From positions 78,578-142,577 of the forward strand of contig JAEUKB010000017.1 in NCBI GenBank assembly GCA_016794365.1: 64,000 bases of DNA, read 5' to 3'. Position numbers and translations under genes: made by a program. The notes beneath the pieces are model-generated. The model had not been told where the DNA came from, did not search any database, and saw only the letters and a list, made by a program, of their open reading frames with translations. Shown here piece by piece: positions 1 to 7,906 of the stretch (its first letter is position 1; every line of letters begins with the position of its first letter). This DNA is from Myxococcales bacterium. Lineage in GTDB: Bacteria > Myxococcota_A > Polyangia > Palsa-1104 > JAEUJZ01.

Positions 1-1
1 T

Positions 2-2191
2 GACGCTTCGCTGGCGGACGCTGCACACGAGGGTGGACCGCTGCGTACGCATCGCGATGTTGTGCAGCCCAAGTGGAATCCTTCATCCGTCGCAGCGAGC
101 GATGATGCCGTCGCATTGATCACGCTGGCGGCTCCGCAGCGACTGATTGGTTCGGATGTTGCGACTGGAGACTACGAAGGTGCATCGGTGTCCTTCGACG
201 GAGACACTGCGGTGGTAGCGGCTCCGTTTGCCGCGCCGATGGGTCGTACCGACGCTGGCGCAGTCTATGTCTTAGTCCGAAACGGTGCAGCCTGGACGCA
301 GCAGGCCAAGATCATCGCTGGCGACGGACGAAACGGCGACAACTTTGGCGCTCGCGTCGCACTACGCGGCGACACGCTGGTCATCGGAGCCCCCGGTGCA
401 GATGTCTTCGGACGAAACAACGCCGGAGCCGCCTACGTCTATCAGCGCGCTGGAAGTACGTGGTATCCGTCGGCCAAGCTGGTCGCAAGCGATGCCGCCG
501 CTGAAGATCAGCTCGGGTTTGCGGTGGCTGTCGATGGGGACTCTGTCGTCGCTGGCGCTCGCAGTGCCGATGTTGCGATGCGCAAAGATGCCGGAGCCGC
601 GTACGTGTTTTCTCGTCGTGGACCGATGTGGTTTCAGACAGCCAAGCTGACCGCCAGCGACGCAGCAGCGAATGACTCGTTTGGTGTCGGCGTCGCCATG
701 TCTGGGGACTATGTCCTGGTCGGTTCGGACTTCGCCGAGATCGCTGGCAAGACCGACGCTGGCGCGGCCTATGTCTTTCAGCGCGGTGCCATGGGCTTTG
801 TCCAGCAAGCCAAGCTCACTCCGTCCGACGGACAGAGCAACGACTGGTTCGGTCGTCAGGTTGCTCTCGATGGAACCACTGCGATCATCAGCTCTCTCTA
901 CGGAGACGCGACGGGCAAGCCCAACAGCGGCAGCGCCTACATCTTCACACGCGGCGCGATGGGCTGGAGCCAGCAAGCCAAGCTCACCGCCACGGACACC
1001 CAGAGCAATGACTGGTTTGGCTACGATGTCGCGTGTAGCGGCTCGCAGGTTCTCGTCGGAGCCCCATTTGCCGATCTCCCGATGCTGGAAGATGCAGGCG
1101 CGGCCTATTCGTTTGTCCGCTCGGGATCGGCCTGGACACAGACGAACAAGCTGACTGCGTCGGACCCTACATCGAGCGGCTTCTTCGGCAATGGCGTCAG
1201 TCTCGACGGGGACACGTTTCTCGTCGGAGCGCCCAGACGACCCGTCGGTGGTGCAGCCTACGCCTTCATCGATCGCAAAGGCAACGGCGAGCCGTGTCTG
1301 ACTTCGACCGAGTGTGGCAGCGGCTTCTGCGTCGATGGCGTGTGCTGTAACAGTGCCTGCGGCAGCGGCACCGTCGATTGTCAAGCCTGTAGCATCGCCG
1401 CCGGAGCCCAGACCGACGGCCAGTGTGCGCCCGTTCGTGGCGGCACCGTCTGTCGCACCGCCCAGGGAAGCTGCGATCTGCCCGAGACGTGCAGTGGCAC
1501 ATCGATTCAGTGTCCCGTCGATGTTCGCAAGCCGCGCGGATCCATCTGTCGCGCCTCTGCCCATGGCTGCGACGCCGAAGAGCGCTGCGATGGAACCAAT
1601 CCAGTCTGTCCCAGCGACGGAACCCTAGAAAACGGCACCAGCTGCGAGCTGGGCAGCTGTCAGCTCGGTCAGTGTCGCGCCGAAGCGGAGCTGTCCCTTT
1701 CGTGGAACATGCCGACGGCCACCGTCGAGCGGATGGACCCGATCACGCTGCCGCTTCTGCTGAAGAACCAAGGCAAAAGCGCGGCATTCGATGTGACCTT
1801 GCGGATTGAAGCGCCAGAGCGGACGCAGCTTTCGCTGTCGGCACCCGGCTTTTCGTGTACCCAAGACGCGGCGGTGCTCGACTGTGTGGTTGCCAATCTT
1901 CCCGTCGGAGAGCAGTCGCTCTCGGTGACGCTGGTTCCGCCGCCGGTGCTGCGCGAGTTTTCGCTGCTGGCTACGGTTCGTTCGTTGAGCGTTGATCCCG
2001 ATGACAAGAACAACCAAGCGATGCTGTCGGTGCGAAACGACAACCCTGTGTTCGAGCAGATTGCAGGCGGCGGACGAGGCTGCACCGTCGGGGGACCAGA
2101 GTCTTCCGCTGGCCTGAGCGGCCTCCTGGCGGTGTCGTCGCTGCTGGGTGGGCTCATCATCCGTCGCCGTCAGCGCCGCAGCCCGCTCTAA
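2..2191 (+). CDS. FG-GAP repeat surface protein with MYXO-CTERM-type tail (5' end outside window)
   Basis: The frame is already open at base 2 and the first possible start inside the window is a GTG at 62, so the gene very probably begins upstream and is partial. Counted from the GTG, residues ~25-400 are about seven FG-GAP/integrin-alpha-like blades of ~57 residues, recurring as DAGAAYVF followed by QQAKLT-SD and NDWFG. Residues ~405-545 are Cys-rich (CGSGFCVDGVCC, CQACS), resembling small disulphide modules. Residues ~550-665 look like a DUF11/CARDB-type Ig-like domain. The C-terminus has GGRGC, a hydrophobic stretch and RRRQRR, which is the layout of MYXO-CTERM sorting tails. I infer an exported, envelope-anchored beta-propeller, probably a binding or adhesion protein; the ligand is unknown. 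Confidence 0.85.
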   Translation, partial: DASLADAAHEGGPLRTHRDVVQPKWNPSSVAASDDAVALITLAAPQRLIGSDVATGDYEGASVSFDGDTAVVAAPFAAPMGRTDAGAVYVLVRNGAAWTQQAKIIAGDGRNGDNFGARVALRGDTLVIGAPGADVFGRNNAGAAYVYQRAGSTWYPSAKLVASDAAAEDQLGFAVAVDGDSVVAGARSADVAMRKDAGAAYVFSRRGPMWFQTAKLTASDAAANDSFGVGVAMSGDYVLVGSDFAEIAGKTDAGAAYVFQRGAMGFVQQAKLTPSDGQSNDWFGRQVALDGTTAIISSLYGDATGKPNSGSAYIFTRGAMGWSQQAKLTATDTQSNDWFGYDVACSGSQVLVGAPFADLPMLEDAGAAYSFVRSGSAWTQTNKLTASDPTSSGFFGNGVSLDGDTFLVGAPRRPVGGAAYAFIDRKGNGEPCLTSTECGSGFCVDGVCCNSACGSGTVDCQACSIAAGAQTDGQCAPVRGGTVCRTAQGSCDLPETCSGTSIQCPVDVRKPRGSICRASAHGCDAEERCDGTNPVCPSDGTLENGTSCELGSCQLGQCRAEAELSLSWNMPTATVERMDPITLPLLLKNQGKSAAFDVTLRIEAPERTQLSLSAPGFSCTQDAAVLDCVVANLPVGEQSLSVTLVPPPVLREFSLLATVRSLSVDPDDKNNQAMLSVRNDNPVFEQIAGGGRGCTVGGPESSAGLSGLLAVSSLLGGLIIRRRQRRSPL

Positions 2192-2281
2192 TATGAAGCA
2201 TTCTTCAGGCTTCATATTCCAGATATGAAGCATCTTCCGCGCTTCATATTGCAGATATGAGGCATTCTCTACGCCTCATAT
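2190..2281. repeat. Three tandem hairpins with exact 32-bp period
   Basis: Three near-identical units begin at 2191, 2223 and 2255, each carrying a 9-bp inverted repeat: ATATGAAGC/GCTTCATAT at 2191-2199 with 2209-2217 and at 2223-2231 with 2241-2249, and ATATGAGGC/GCCTCATAT at 2255-2263 with 2273-2281. The third unit has changed on both arms (A to G, T to C), so pairing is kept. The first hairpin overlaps the TAA stop of the FG-GAP gene, and the array ends just before the convergent gene stop at 2292. It may act as a bidirectional transcription terminator or mRNA 3' stabiliser. There is no T-run, so a classical intrinsic terminator is not shown. Confidence 0.75.
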
Positions 2282-2291
2282 TCCAGATCCT

Positions 2292-3035
2292 TCACTGACG
2301 CTGAAAGTAGGCAGCCAGCACGGACACCAGCTGTTGCCGATAGGCTGGACTCGTCGCCAGATCCTGACGGACTTCCAGCTCTAGCGCGACACGGCCATGC
2401 TGGTGCGCGTGTCGCTCTGCCGAATAGATGAGCCCTTGCTTGCCGCTCCACGGCTCATTGGCGGCCACCTGCGGGTAGGTCGGACGAAGTGCCGCCAGCA
2501 GCGACGCTGCCGCTGCTTCATCCTGATCGAACAGCACGCCCAGCTCGACTTGACGAACCTGTCCTTCGTAGATCGGTGTAAAGGTGTGAATGGACAGCAG
2601 CGTCGGCGCAGCGACCTCTGACAGCGCGGCATCGACCGCCTGATGATAGGGACGATGATAGTGCGTGATGCGATGCTGACGTTCAGACACAGACAGCTGC
2701 TGGTTGAGCTGAATCGGCAGTCCTTCCGCGTGCTGACGAAACAGCTCGGGATGCTGTTCATCGCGATTGGCATCGATGAGCAGCCGCGAAAAGCGCGCCA
2801 ACACCGCCGACGCACCAAGCGCCGCTGCAAGCTCTAGCACCAGCTCACGCGCGCCCAGATCGTACGCCCAGTGGGTTCCCGCCAAGCGGCGATCGGAATC
2901 ACAGAACGCATAACCACTTGGGAGTCGCTCGCTGGCATGCTCACAGGTCAAAAATAGGGGAGCAGAACGCGTTCCTTCCATTCGTTCATACGCGTCGGTC
3001 ACAGCCATGGAAAGTTCACTCACGGCGGATAACAT
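2292..3035 (-). CDS. N-formylglutamate amidohydrolase family protein
   Basis: A 247-residue protein with family landmarks: CEHASERLP (residues ~31-39), HWAYDLGA, SRLLIDANR, YHRPYHQ, then SIHTFTPIY and a final LELEVRQDL. The Cys/Glu/His cluster near the N-terminus and the later His residues are where the family places its metal- and substrate-binding groups. Characterised members release formate from N-formylglutamate in histidine degradation, but many relatives hydrolyse other N-acyl or formyl substrates. No other histidine-degradation gene is present, so the substrate is open. The gene is monocistronic and converges on the FG-GAP gene. The start is uncertain: an internal ATG at 3008 (MAVTDAYERM) would give 238 residues, and neither has a clear ribosome-binding site. 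Confidence 0.8.
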   Translation of the reverse strand: MLSAVSELSMAVTDAYERMEGTRSAPLFLTCEHASERLPSGYAFCDSDRRLAGTHWAYDLGARELVLELAAALGASAVLARFSRLLIDANRDEQHPELFRQHAEGLPIQLNQQLSVSERQHRITHYHRPYHQAVDAALSEVAAPTLLSIHTFTPIYEGQVRQVELGVLFDQDEAAAASLLAALRPTYPQVAANEPWSGKQGLIYSAERHAHQHGRVALELEVRQDLATSPAYRQQLVSVLAAYFQRQ

Positions 3036-3098
3036 AGAGGATCTATCCGCGTCGCGCTATCATTGCCGGAGCCTGTTCATGAGCTGGGGGTTTTCGCG

Positions 3099-5573
3099 AT
3101 GCTGAGCGTGTACAACGGTCTTCGCGCTGCGCTGCTTTTCGCACTGCTGGGAAACAGAGCGTTCGCGCAACAGGAATATCCCGCGCGGCAAGTCACTCCG
3201 CAGAACAAAAACAACCTGTGTGAAGTGGCAGACTCAAACATTGAGCGCGCCATGGATGCGATTCTGTCACCGTCGCACAGCACGACTCCCCTGCCCTCGA
3301 CCACTGCATTGTGGGATCGCAAGCATCCACCGAAGCTGCTGGATCGGTTCGAGCGTCGCTTCACACTCCGTCCCCAAGAGCGCGAACGGCTGTATGCGCT
3401 GGGGTTTGCGTCACTCGCGCGGCTGACGTTTCCGAGCTACACCACCGCGTTTCATGAGCTGTATCAGTCGCAGCTTCCGCTGTATGTCTCCAGCGATGCG
3501 ATCCTTCATGCGGTGTATGCAAGCAATGATCAGCTGATTGCAGACATCGAACAGAGACTGGTCTTGCCACAGCTACGCAGCGTGATTCGGACACTTCGCA
3601 GCCAGCTATCGAATCTGTCCCAGCGCTATCCCAGCGAAACCGTACACGATATAGATGTGTATCTGACCGTCGCTGCACGACTGCTGGAACTACCGGATGC
3701 GGCCCTGATTCCAGCCAGCGAAGCGATCGCAAACAAGCTGGTTGCATCAGCCAAAGCGGCAAGTGAATTGCGCGAAGTCACGCTGTTTGGACGCGCACGG
3801 ATGATCGACTTTTCGCAGTACACAGTGCGCGGTCACTATCGCGAAGACCCCCAGCTGGCTGTGCTGTTTCAAGCGGCGATGTGGCTGTCCCGCTTGGAGC
3901 TAAACATCTTGTCGCGCTCGTCGCGTAGCTCGGCTCCTACCATCAGTCCTGATCCACGGGAGACACCGCGTGAAGTGGTACTTGCGCTGGCCTTGGCTGA
4001 CCTGGCGGAACGCAGTGGTGCGCAGGCTGACATTGCATCACTGCATCAAGCGTGGACGCTGCTGGCAGGGAAGCGCGAAGATGTCTCGATCGATGATCTG
4101 ATCGCGCTGCGTAAGCAAGCAGGAATCACCGATCTGCGCGCAGCCGATGTCACAGACAAGCTTCACAGCGTGATCGGAAAGCGCTTTGCGCGGACCGTTG
4201 CAGTTCATTACATGCCGCAAGGCTCGACGGAACTTCCGGTGATCGCAACCCTTTTGGGTCCACGCATTCCGGTCGATGTGCAGAGCATTCGTCCGCTGGT
4301 TCATGATGCGATTCCTGATCGTCATCGCTTGGGAATTGCAGAGATTCTGTTTGGGCTGGGACATCCGCGTGCGCTGTTTCACTTGCAAGCAGAGCTTCAG
4401 CGCTTTCCCAGCTTGCGCGCTCAGCTTGATGTCGTACGCAGTCAATATGAAGCACTTCAAAGTCCTCATATTGGATCAGATGATCTGTACTCAGCATGGC
4501 TGACTGCGGTGCAAGGTCTGGCGAAGTCTGCCCAAGGTGTAAGGCCATCCTTTATGGAGCATGACGCGTACAAAGATCTGCGGCTCAACTCGACGGTGGC
4601 GGCATTTGGACAGCTCAAACACAACTACGTGCTGATGTCCGGTCAAGGCTATGAGCTGGGCGGCTGTGAGATTCCCGATGGCTACGTAGAGCCAGTTCCT
4701 GCGGTATTCGATGCACTGGCTGCGTATGCGCAGCGCGGTGAGCGCGTCCTGCAAGCCCTGGATCGCGGTGATCAGACCGGAGGACTGCGCTACTTTCAGC
4801 GGCTTCGGAAAGTCCTTCGCGTGCTGTCTGTCATCGCGCAGCATGAGCTAGAAGGAAAGCCTCTTGGCATCGAGGAAAAGCGCTTTCTGTCGATGGTGGT
4901 CGAGCTGCGTCCGGGCAGCTCTTCCGGGCCCCCAACCTACACCGGCTGGTACTTTGATCTGTTTCGCAAGCGCGATGCAGAAGGTCTGTCTTCCAGTGCA
5001 TTCATTGCGGACTATTACACCTCTGTGAACTTGTCAGAAGCATCGTATGTCGGCGTGTCTGCGGTTCGCTTGGGACTGTTTGTGATTGATGTGGGAGGAG
5101 CCCCGCGCATTGTCACAGGACCGATTGCGCGAGCCTTTGCGCTACAGCGTCCGTTTGGTCCAGCACATCCCAGGCTGACCGACGAGGCAGCAGCAGAACT
5201 TCCAGAGTCCGACCGACAAGATCCCTGGGCGACCAGCTATACAGTTGCAGCGCCCACAGAAGTTCCTGCGCTGACCTTGACCTATGATCCCGATGTGTCA
5301 CCAGACATTGAAGTCGATGCAGAAGTGCCGCTGCAAGATGTCACGTTTGCACTGCTCGATCATCACAGACAGCCGCTTGCAACCTTGCGCAGATCGTTTC
5401 CCAAAGGAAAGACCGTGTTTCGCTTTCCAGCCAAGTCTTCGACGGGAAAATCGCTAACCGGAAAGGCAGTCTGCGGACTGAGCCTGCGCTACAAAGAGTT
5501 CTTTTTTGCAGTCCCCGCAGAGCGTCGTGCAGTTGAATCGGTGATTCACTTTACGCTGGGACAAGCAAAATAG
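3099..5573 (+). CDS. Secreted DUF3160-family protein
   Basis: I chose the ATG at 3099, preceded by a GGGGG run and opening a clean signal peptide (MLSVYNGLRAALLFALLG ending AFAQ, cleavage near residue 24), rather than the TTG at 3063. The ~824-residue protein has DUF3160 hallmarks: an N-terminal helical part with LPLYVSSDAILHAVYAS (~residues 145-162), and late motifs KHNYVLMSGQGYE and GYVEPVPAVFDAL. The family is common in Myxococcota, Planctomycetes and archaea and has no settled function. It is an exported, mostly soluble protein. It stands between two minus-strand genes, ending 6 bp before the convergent PLD-like gene, and is probably transcribed alone. Confidence 0.75.
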   Translation: MLSVYNGLRAALLFALLGNRAFAQQEYPARQVTPQNKNNLCEVADSNIERAMDAILSPSHSTTPLPSTTALWDRKHPPKLLDRFERRFTLRPQERERLYALGFASLARLTFPSYTTAFHELYQSQLPLYVSSDAILHAVYASNDQLIADIEQRLVLPQLRSVIRTLRSQLSNLSQRYPSETVHDIDVYLTVAARLLELPDAALIPASEAIANKLVASAKAASELREVTLFGRARMIDFSQYTVRGHYREDPQLAVLFQAAMWLSRLELNILSRSSRSSAPTISPDPRETPREVVLALALADLAERSGAQADIASLHQAWTLLAGKREDVSIDDLIALRKQAGITDLRAADVTDKLHSVIGKRFARTVAVHYMPQGSTELPVIATLLGPRIPVDVQSIRPLVHDAIPDRHRLGIAEILFGLGHPRALFHLQAELQRFPSLRAQLDVVRSQYEALQSPHIGSDDLYSAWLTAVQGLAKSAQGVRPSFMEHDAYKDLRLNSTVAAFGQLKHNYVLMSGQGYELGGCEIPDGYVEPVPAVFDALAAYAQRGERVLQALDRGDQTGGLRYFQRLRKVLRVLSVIAQHELEGKPLGIEEKRFLSMVVELRPGSSSGPPTYTGWYFDLFRKRDAEGLSSSAFIADYYTSVNLSEASYVGVSAVRLGLFVIDVGGAPRIVTGPIARAFALQRPFGPAHPRLTDEAAAELPESDRQDPWATSYTVAAPTEVPALTLTYDPDVSPDIEVDAEVPLQDVTFALLDHHRQPLATLRRSFPKGKTVFRFPAKSSTGKSLTGKAVCGLSLRYKEFFFAVPAERRAVESVIHFTLGQAK

Positions 5574-5579
5574 ATCGCG

Positions 5580-6941
5580 CTACCGGAGCCTTGGCATCAC
5601 GTACTCTTTTTCGACATTGATCGGTGCAGAATAAGAGGAATTCCAGAGCTGTAAAAAGACTCTGCTGGCTTGCTTGGCCACTTCACTGCGACGCAAGACC
5701 ACATCGACATTGCGGCTGGCCATGAACATTCCGCGTTCCCAGTTGGTGGTTCCTAGCCAGAGCTGCTGATCATCAGCAATCGCATACTTGCTGTGGATCA
5801 CGCGCGCATACGGAATGAAGCGGCCAGGGACTTCAGGAATGGTGGCAATCCGTACTTCGATGTTGGGAAAGCGCGACAGCTCTTTGAGATCCAACACCTC
5901 TGGACGCTGTGTGCTCCAGTTTGAGACGAGAAGATGCACCTGGACACCGCGCGCAGCAGCTTGTCGGAGCGCTTCTTGAACAGACTCCCAAGGCTCACTT
6001 CCTTGATGTGCAGAGTAGCGCAGAAGCTGAATCGACAACGTGTAGCGCGCAGAACGAATCAGGTCCAAGAGCACTGGCAGCGCTGGACGAATGCCGTCGG
6101 GCGCAAGCTGCGGTGGTGATACTCCCACTTCGATGTCTTGGGAGGGTCCACGCGGCATCACGGGCGGATTGGCTTCCAATGTGTCGTTGCGATCACGCGC
6201 GAGCGCGAAGTCCATCTCAAACAGAAAAGAGAGCTGTCCTGCGATGTGCGGATTGATGATCCGAAGCCCCAGCTCGTGGATGTGAGAGAGCGATCGCCAG
6301 TCGAAGTTTTGGCTTCCCAAAAAGACTTCTTTTCCATCGATCACAAGGTACTTCGCATGATGACTTCCGCTGGCCACCAAGTTGAAGTCCAGCTGTCGCA
6401 CCATCGCCCCCGGCATGCGTTCCAAAAATCCGAGCGTCATCGGATCATTTGTGGCCATCTGCTTGTCGATCAGGAATCGGATGCGGACTCCTTTGCTGGC
6501 AGCAAGCGCCAGCTCGCGGAGCACAGGTTCTAGCGCTTCTCCCGGTGCGGATGCGACGTAAAACGCGGCCCAGTCAATGCTCCGGGTGGCGCTCCGAATC
6601 ATCTGAATCCAGACACGCTGCGTACTGGGCAGGCTGGGATCCGCGAGCGAAGTACCTTGCGGAACACTCTGTACCAGCTGCACATCACGATGCACATCAC
6701 GCGGGGTAGGTACAGCTTGTGCGGACAGAGATCCATGCTGCGACGGTGTGACACAGCCACACCACAGCAGCATGGCCCCCGCGCACCACGCGCGCAGCCG
6801 AACACCCAGAGCCGATCCCGCAGCAATCACAGCGTTACAGGGTACGGCAAAACAGCGCGGAGCGGACACTGTTTTGCAAGCGCTCCCGCGAGTCGAAGAA
6901 GGAGGAAGGAGGAAGACGGAAGGAGGTTCGCTTGCGGACAT
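5580..6941 (-). CDS. Phospholipase D/cardiolipin-synthase-like lipoprotein
   Basis: Two HKD motifs are present: HHAKYLVIDG followed by GSQNFDWRS, and VIHSKYAIADD followed by GTTNWERG. This is the paired HxKxxxxD arrangement that forms one PLD active site. The N-terminal region contains a hydrophobic stretch ending LLWCGC, a plausible lipobox, so the catalytic part would be lipid-anchored in the periplasm or outer membrane. The annotated ATG at 6941 puts ~60 residues before that Cys, long for a signal peptide; a GTG at 6830 would leave 25 and may be the true start. PLD superfamily members act on phospholipids or nucleic acids; an envelope location favours phospholipid exchange or cleavage. It is divergent from the gene at 6965, sharing a 23-bp gap if the long start is used. 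Confidence 0.8.
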   Translation of the reverse strand: MSASEPPSVFLLPPSSTRGSACKTVSAPRCFAVPCNAVIAAGSALGVRLRAWCAGAMLLWCGCVTPSQHGSLSAQAVPTPRDVHRDVQLVQSVPQGTSLADPSLPSTQRVWIQMIRSATRSIDWAAFYVASAPGEALEPVLRELALAASKGVRIRFLIDKQMATNDPMTLGFLERMPGAMVRQLDFNLVASGSHHAKYLVIDGKEVFLGSQNFDWRSLSHIHELGLRIINPHIAGQLSFLFEMDFALARDRNDTLEANPPVMPRGPSQDIEVGVSPPQLAPDGIRPALPVLLDLIRSARYTLSIQLLRYSAHQGSEPWESVQEALRQAAARGVQVHLLVSNWSTQRPEVLDLKELSRFPNIEVRIATIPEVPGRFIPYARVIHSKYAIADDQQLWLGTTNWERGMFMASRNVDVVLRRSEVAKQASRVFLQLWNSSYSAPINVEKEYVMPRLR

Positions 6942-6964
6942 TGTGACAAGCGTGTTACGAACAG

Positions 6965-7837
6965 ATGATGACCCTTCTCAGTGACGATACAGCTGTGGCT
7001 ACGCAGGTCGAAGCAGTGGGCTCCAGTGCGCCGATGTCTGCGTCTTCCGCACCGCAGAAGCAGCCAACAGAGAGCAGCCTACACACTCCGTTTACGCTGA
7101 TTTTGGATGTGGAACCGCGCCGCATCACGAGCCTCCTGATCGATAGAAACGGAGCGCCAAGTGGTACGCATGAGCAGCTAAATCTAGACAAGCCACGGAC
7201 TGCCGATGCGCTGCTGGCTGCCATCCAGCGACTGATTCCTGACACGACGTTTTCGCGCATCGCGGTGCGCGTTCCTGGGATGGTGAAACAAGGGGTGATT
7301 CAGGCTGCATCGGGACTCGGTCGTAAGCTGGAAGGACTTAACTTGCAGCAGGAGCTCTTGCGTCTGTATGAGCGTCCAGTCTGTGTTCGATCACAAGCGG
7401 AGTGGATCGCGCTTGGACGGACTCGCCGGGACGGAACAGAAGTGGTGGTGACGCTGGGAAAGACGCTGGGAATCGCGATCATTTCCGACGGAACCTTGCT
7501 GTCTGGCTGCGACCTTGCGAAGCATCCGCTGTGGAAGTCCAAGAGCTATCAGCAGTGTCTTGGACGCGCTGCACGCAAGCGGCTTGGCAACAAAAAGTGG
7601 TCACGTCTTGTCCGGCGAGCGCTGGCTGTCCTTCAAGCGACGATAAAGCCGCAGCGAATCTATTTGTCAGGACGCGAGGCAGACAGCATCAAAGGATCGC
7701 TTCCCGACGGTGTAGAGCGATTGGAAGAAGAACAAGTCCTGCGCGCGATCGCGGACTCTTGGTGCAGTGATTCACTACCGTCCGATCACAGCAAGGAATC
7801 CAGCCAAGAAAGCGAGCGAAGTACACCGGCAGACTGA
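6965..7837 (+). CDS. Degenerate ROK / polyphosphate-glucokinase-like protein (probable pseudo-kinase)
   Basis: Residues ~42-240 follow the order of polyphosphate glucokinases: a first beta-hairpin (TLILDVEPRRITSLLID), VRVPGMVKQGVIQAASGL where PPGK has V-YPGVV-GVV-TAANV, a VVVTLGKTLGIAIISDGTLL segment matching LTFGTGIGSAVI-NGTLIP, and KKWSRLVRRALAVLQATIKP matching the PKWAKQV-RVL-AIE-A-WP helix. Catalytic signatures are lost: the D-GGT phosphate-1 loop reads DVEPRRI, the catalytic ND-DAAG reads RSQAEWI, and the GGGIS loop reads SGREADS. The N-terminal ~40 and C-terminal ~30 residues are Ser/Pro-rich and low in complexity. Inferred to be a non-catalytic sugar- or phosphate-binding relative, possibly regulatory. 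ATGATG allows a start at 6965 or 6968. Confidence 0.65.
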   Translation: MMTLLSDDTAVATQVEAVGSSAPMSASSAPQKQPTESSLHTPFTLILDVEPRRITSLLIDRNGAPSGTHEQLNLDKPRTADALLAAIQRLIPDTTFSRIAVRVPGMVKQGVIQAASGLGRKLEGLNLQQELLRLYERPVCVRSQAEWIALGRTRRDGTEVVVTLGKTLGIAIISDGTLLSGCDLAKHPLWKSKSYQQCLGRAARKRLGNKKWSRLVRRALAVLQATIKPQRIYLSGREADSIKGSLPDGVERLEEEQVLRAIADSWCSDSLPSDHSKESSQESERSTPAD

Positions 7838-7906
7838 GTATGAATACTTTAAAATGAGTAATATTAACTGACGGACTCAATATGAATACTTTAAAATGAA
7901 TAATAT
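7838..7906. repeat. Pair of ~24-bp direct repeats between convergent genes
   Basis: The 24-bp element TGAATACTTTAAAATGARTA plus ATAT occurs at 7841-7864 and 7883-7906, 42 bp apart, in a very AT-rich patch. The second copy contains the TAA stop of the minus-strand barrel gene (7891-7893), and the first starts directly after the TGA of the plus-strand gene. Copy 1 includes the small palindrome AGTATGAATACT. It may be a decayed mobile repeat or a processing/termination signal; I recognise no known family. Confidence 0.6.

Noticed and set aside
362..1564. 400-residue open frame on the minus strand inside the FG-GAP gene
   Set aside because: Low-[19 protein letters not shown] shadow of a repeat gene; no start signals, no recognisable domain.
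2190..2281. CRISPR-like array
   Set aside because: The units are adjacent palindromes with no variable spacers and there are no cas genes in the window.
5580..6941. PLD-like gene as a defence nuclease
   Set aside because: A lipobox and signal peptide place it outside the cytoplasm; no defence genes adjoin.
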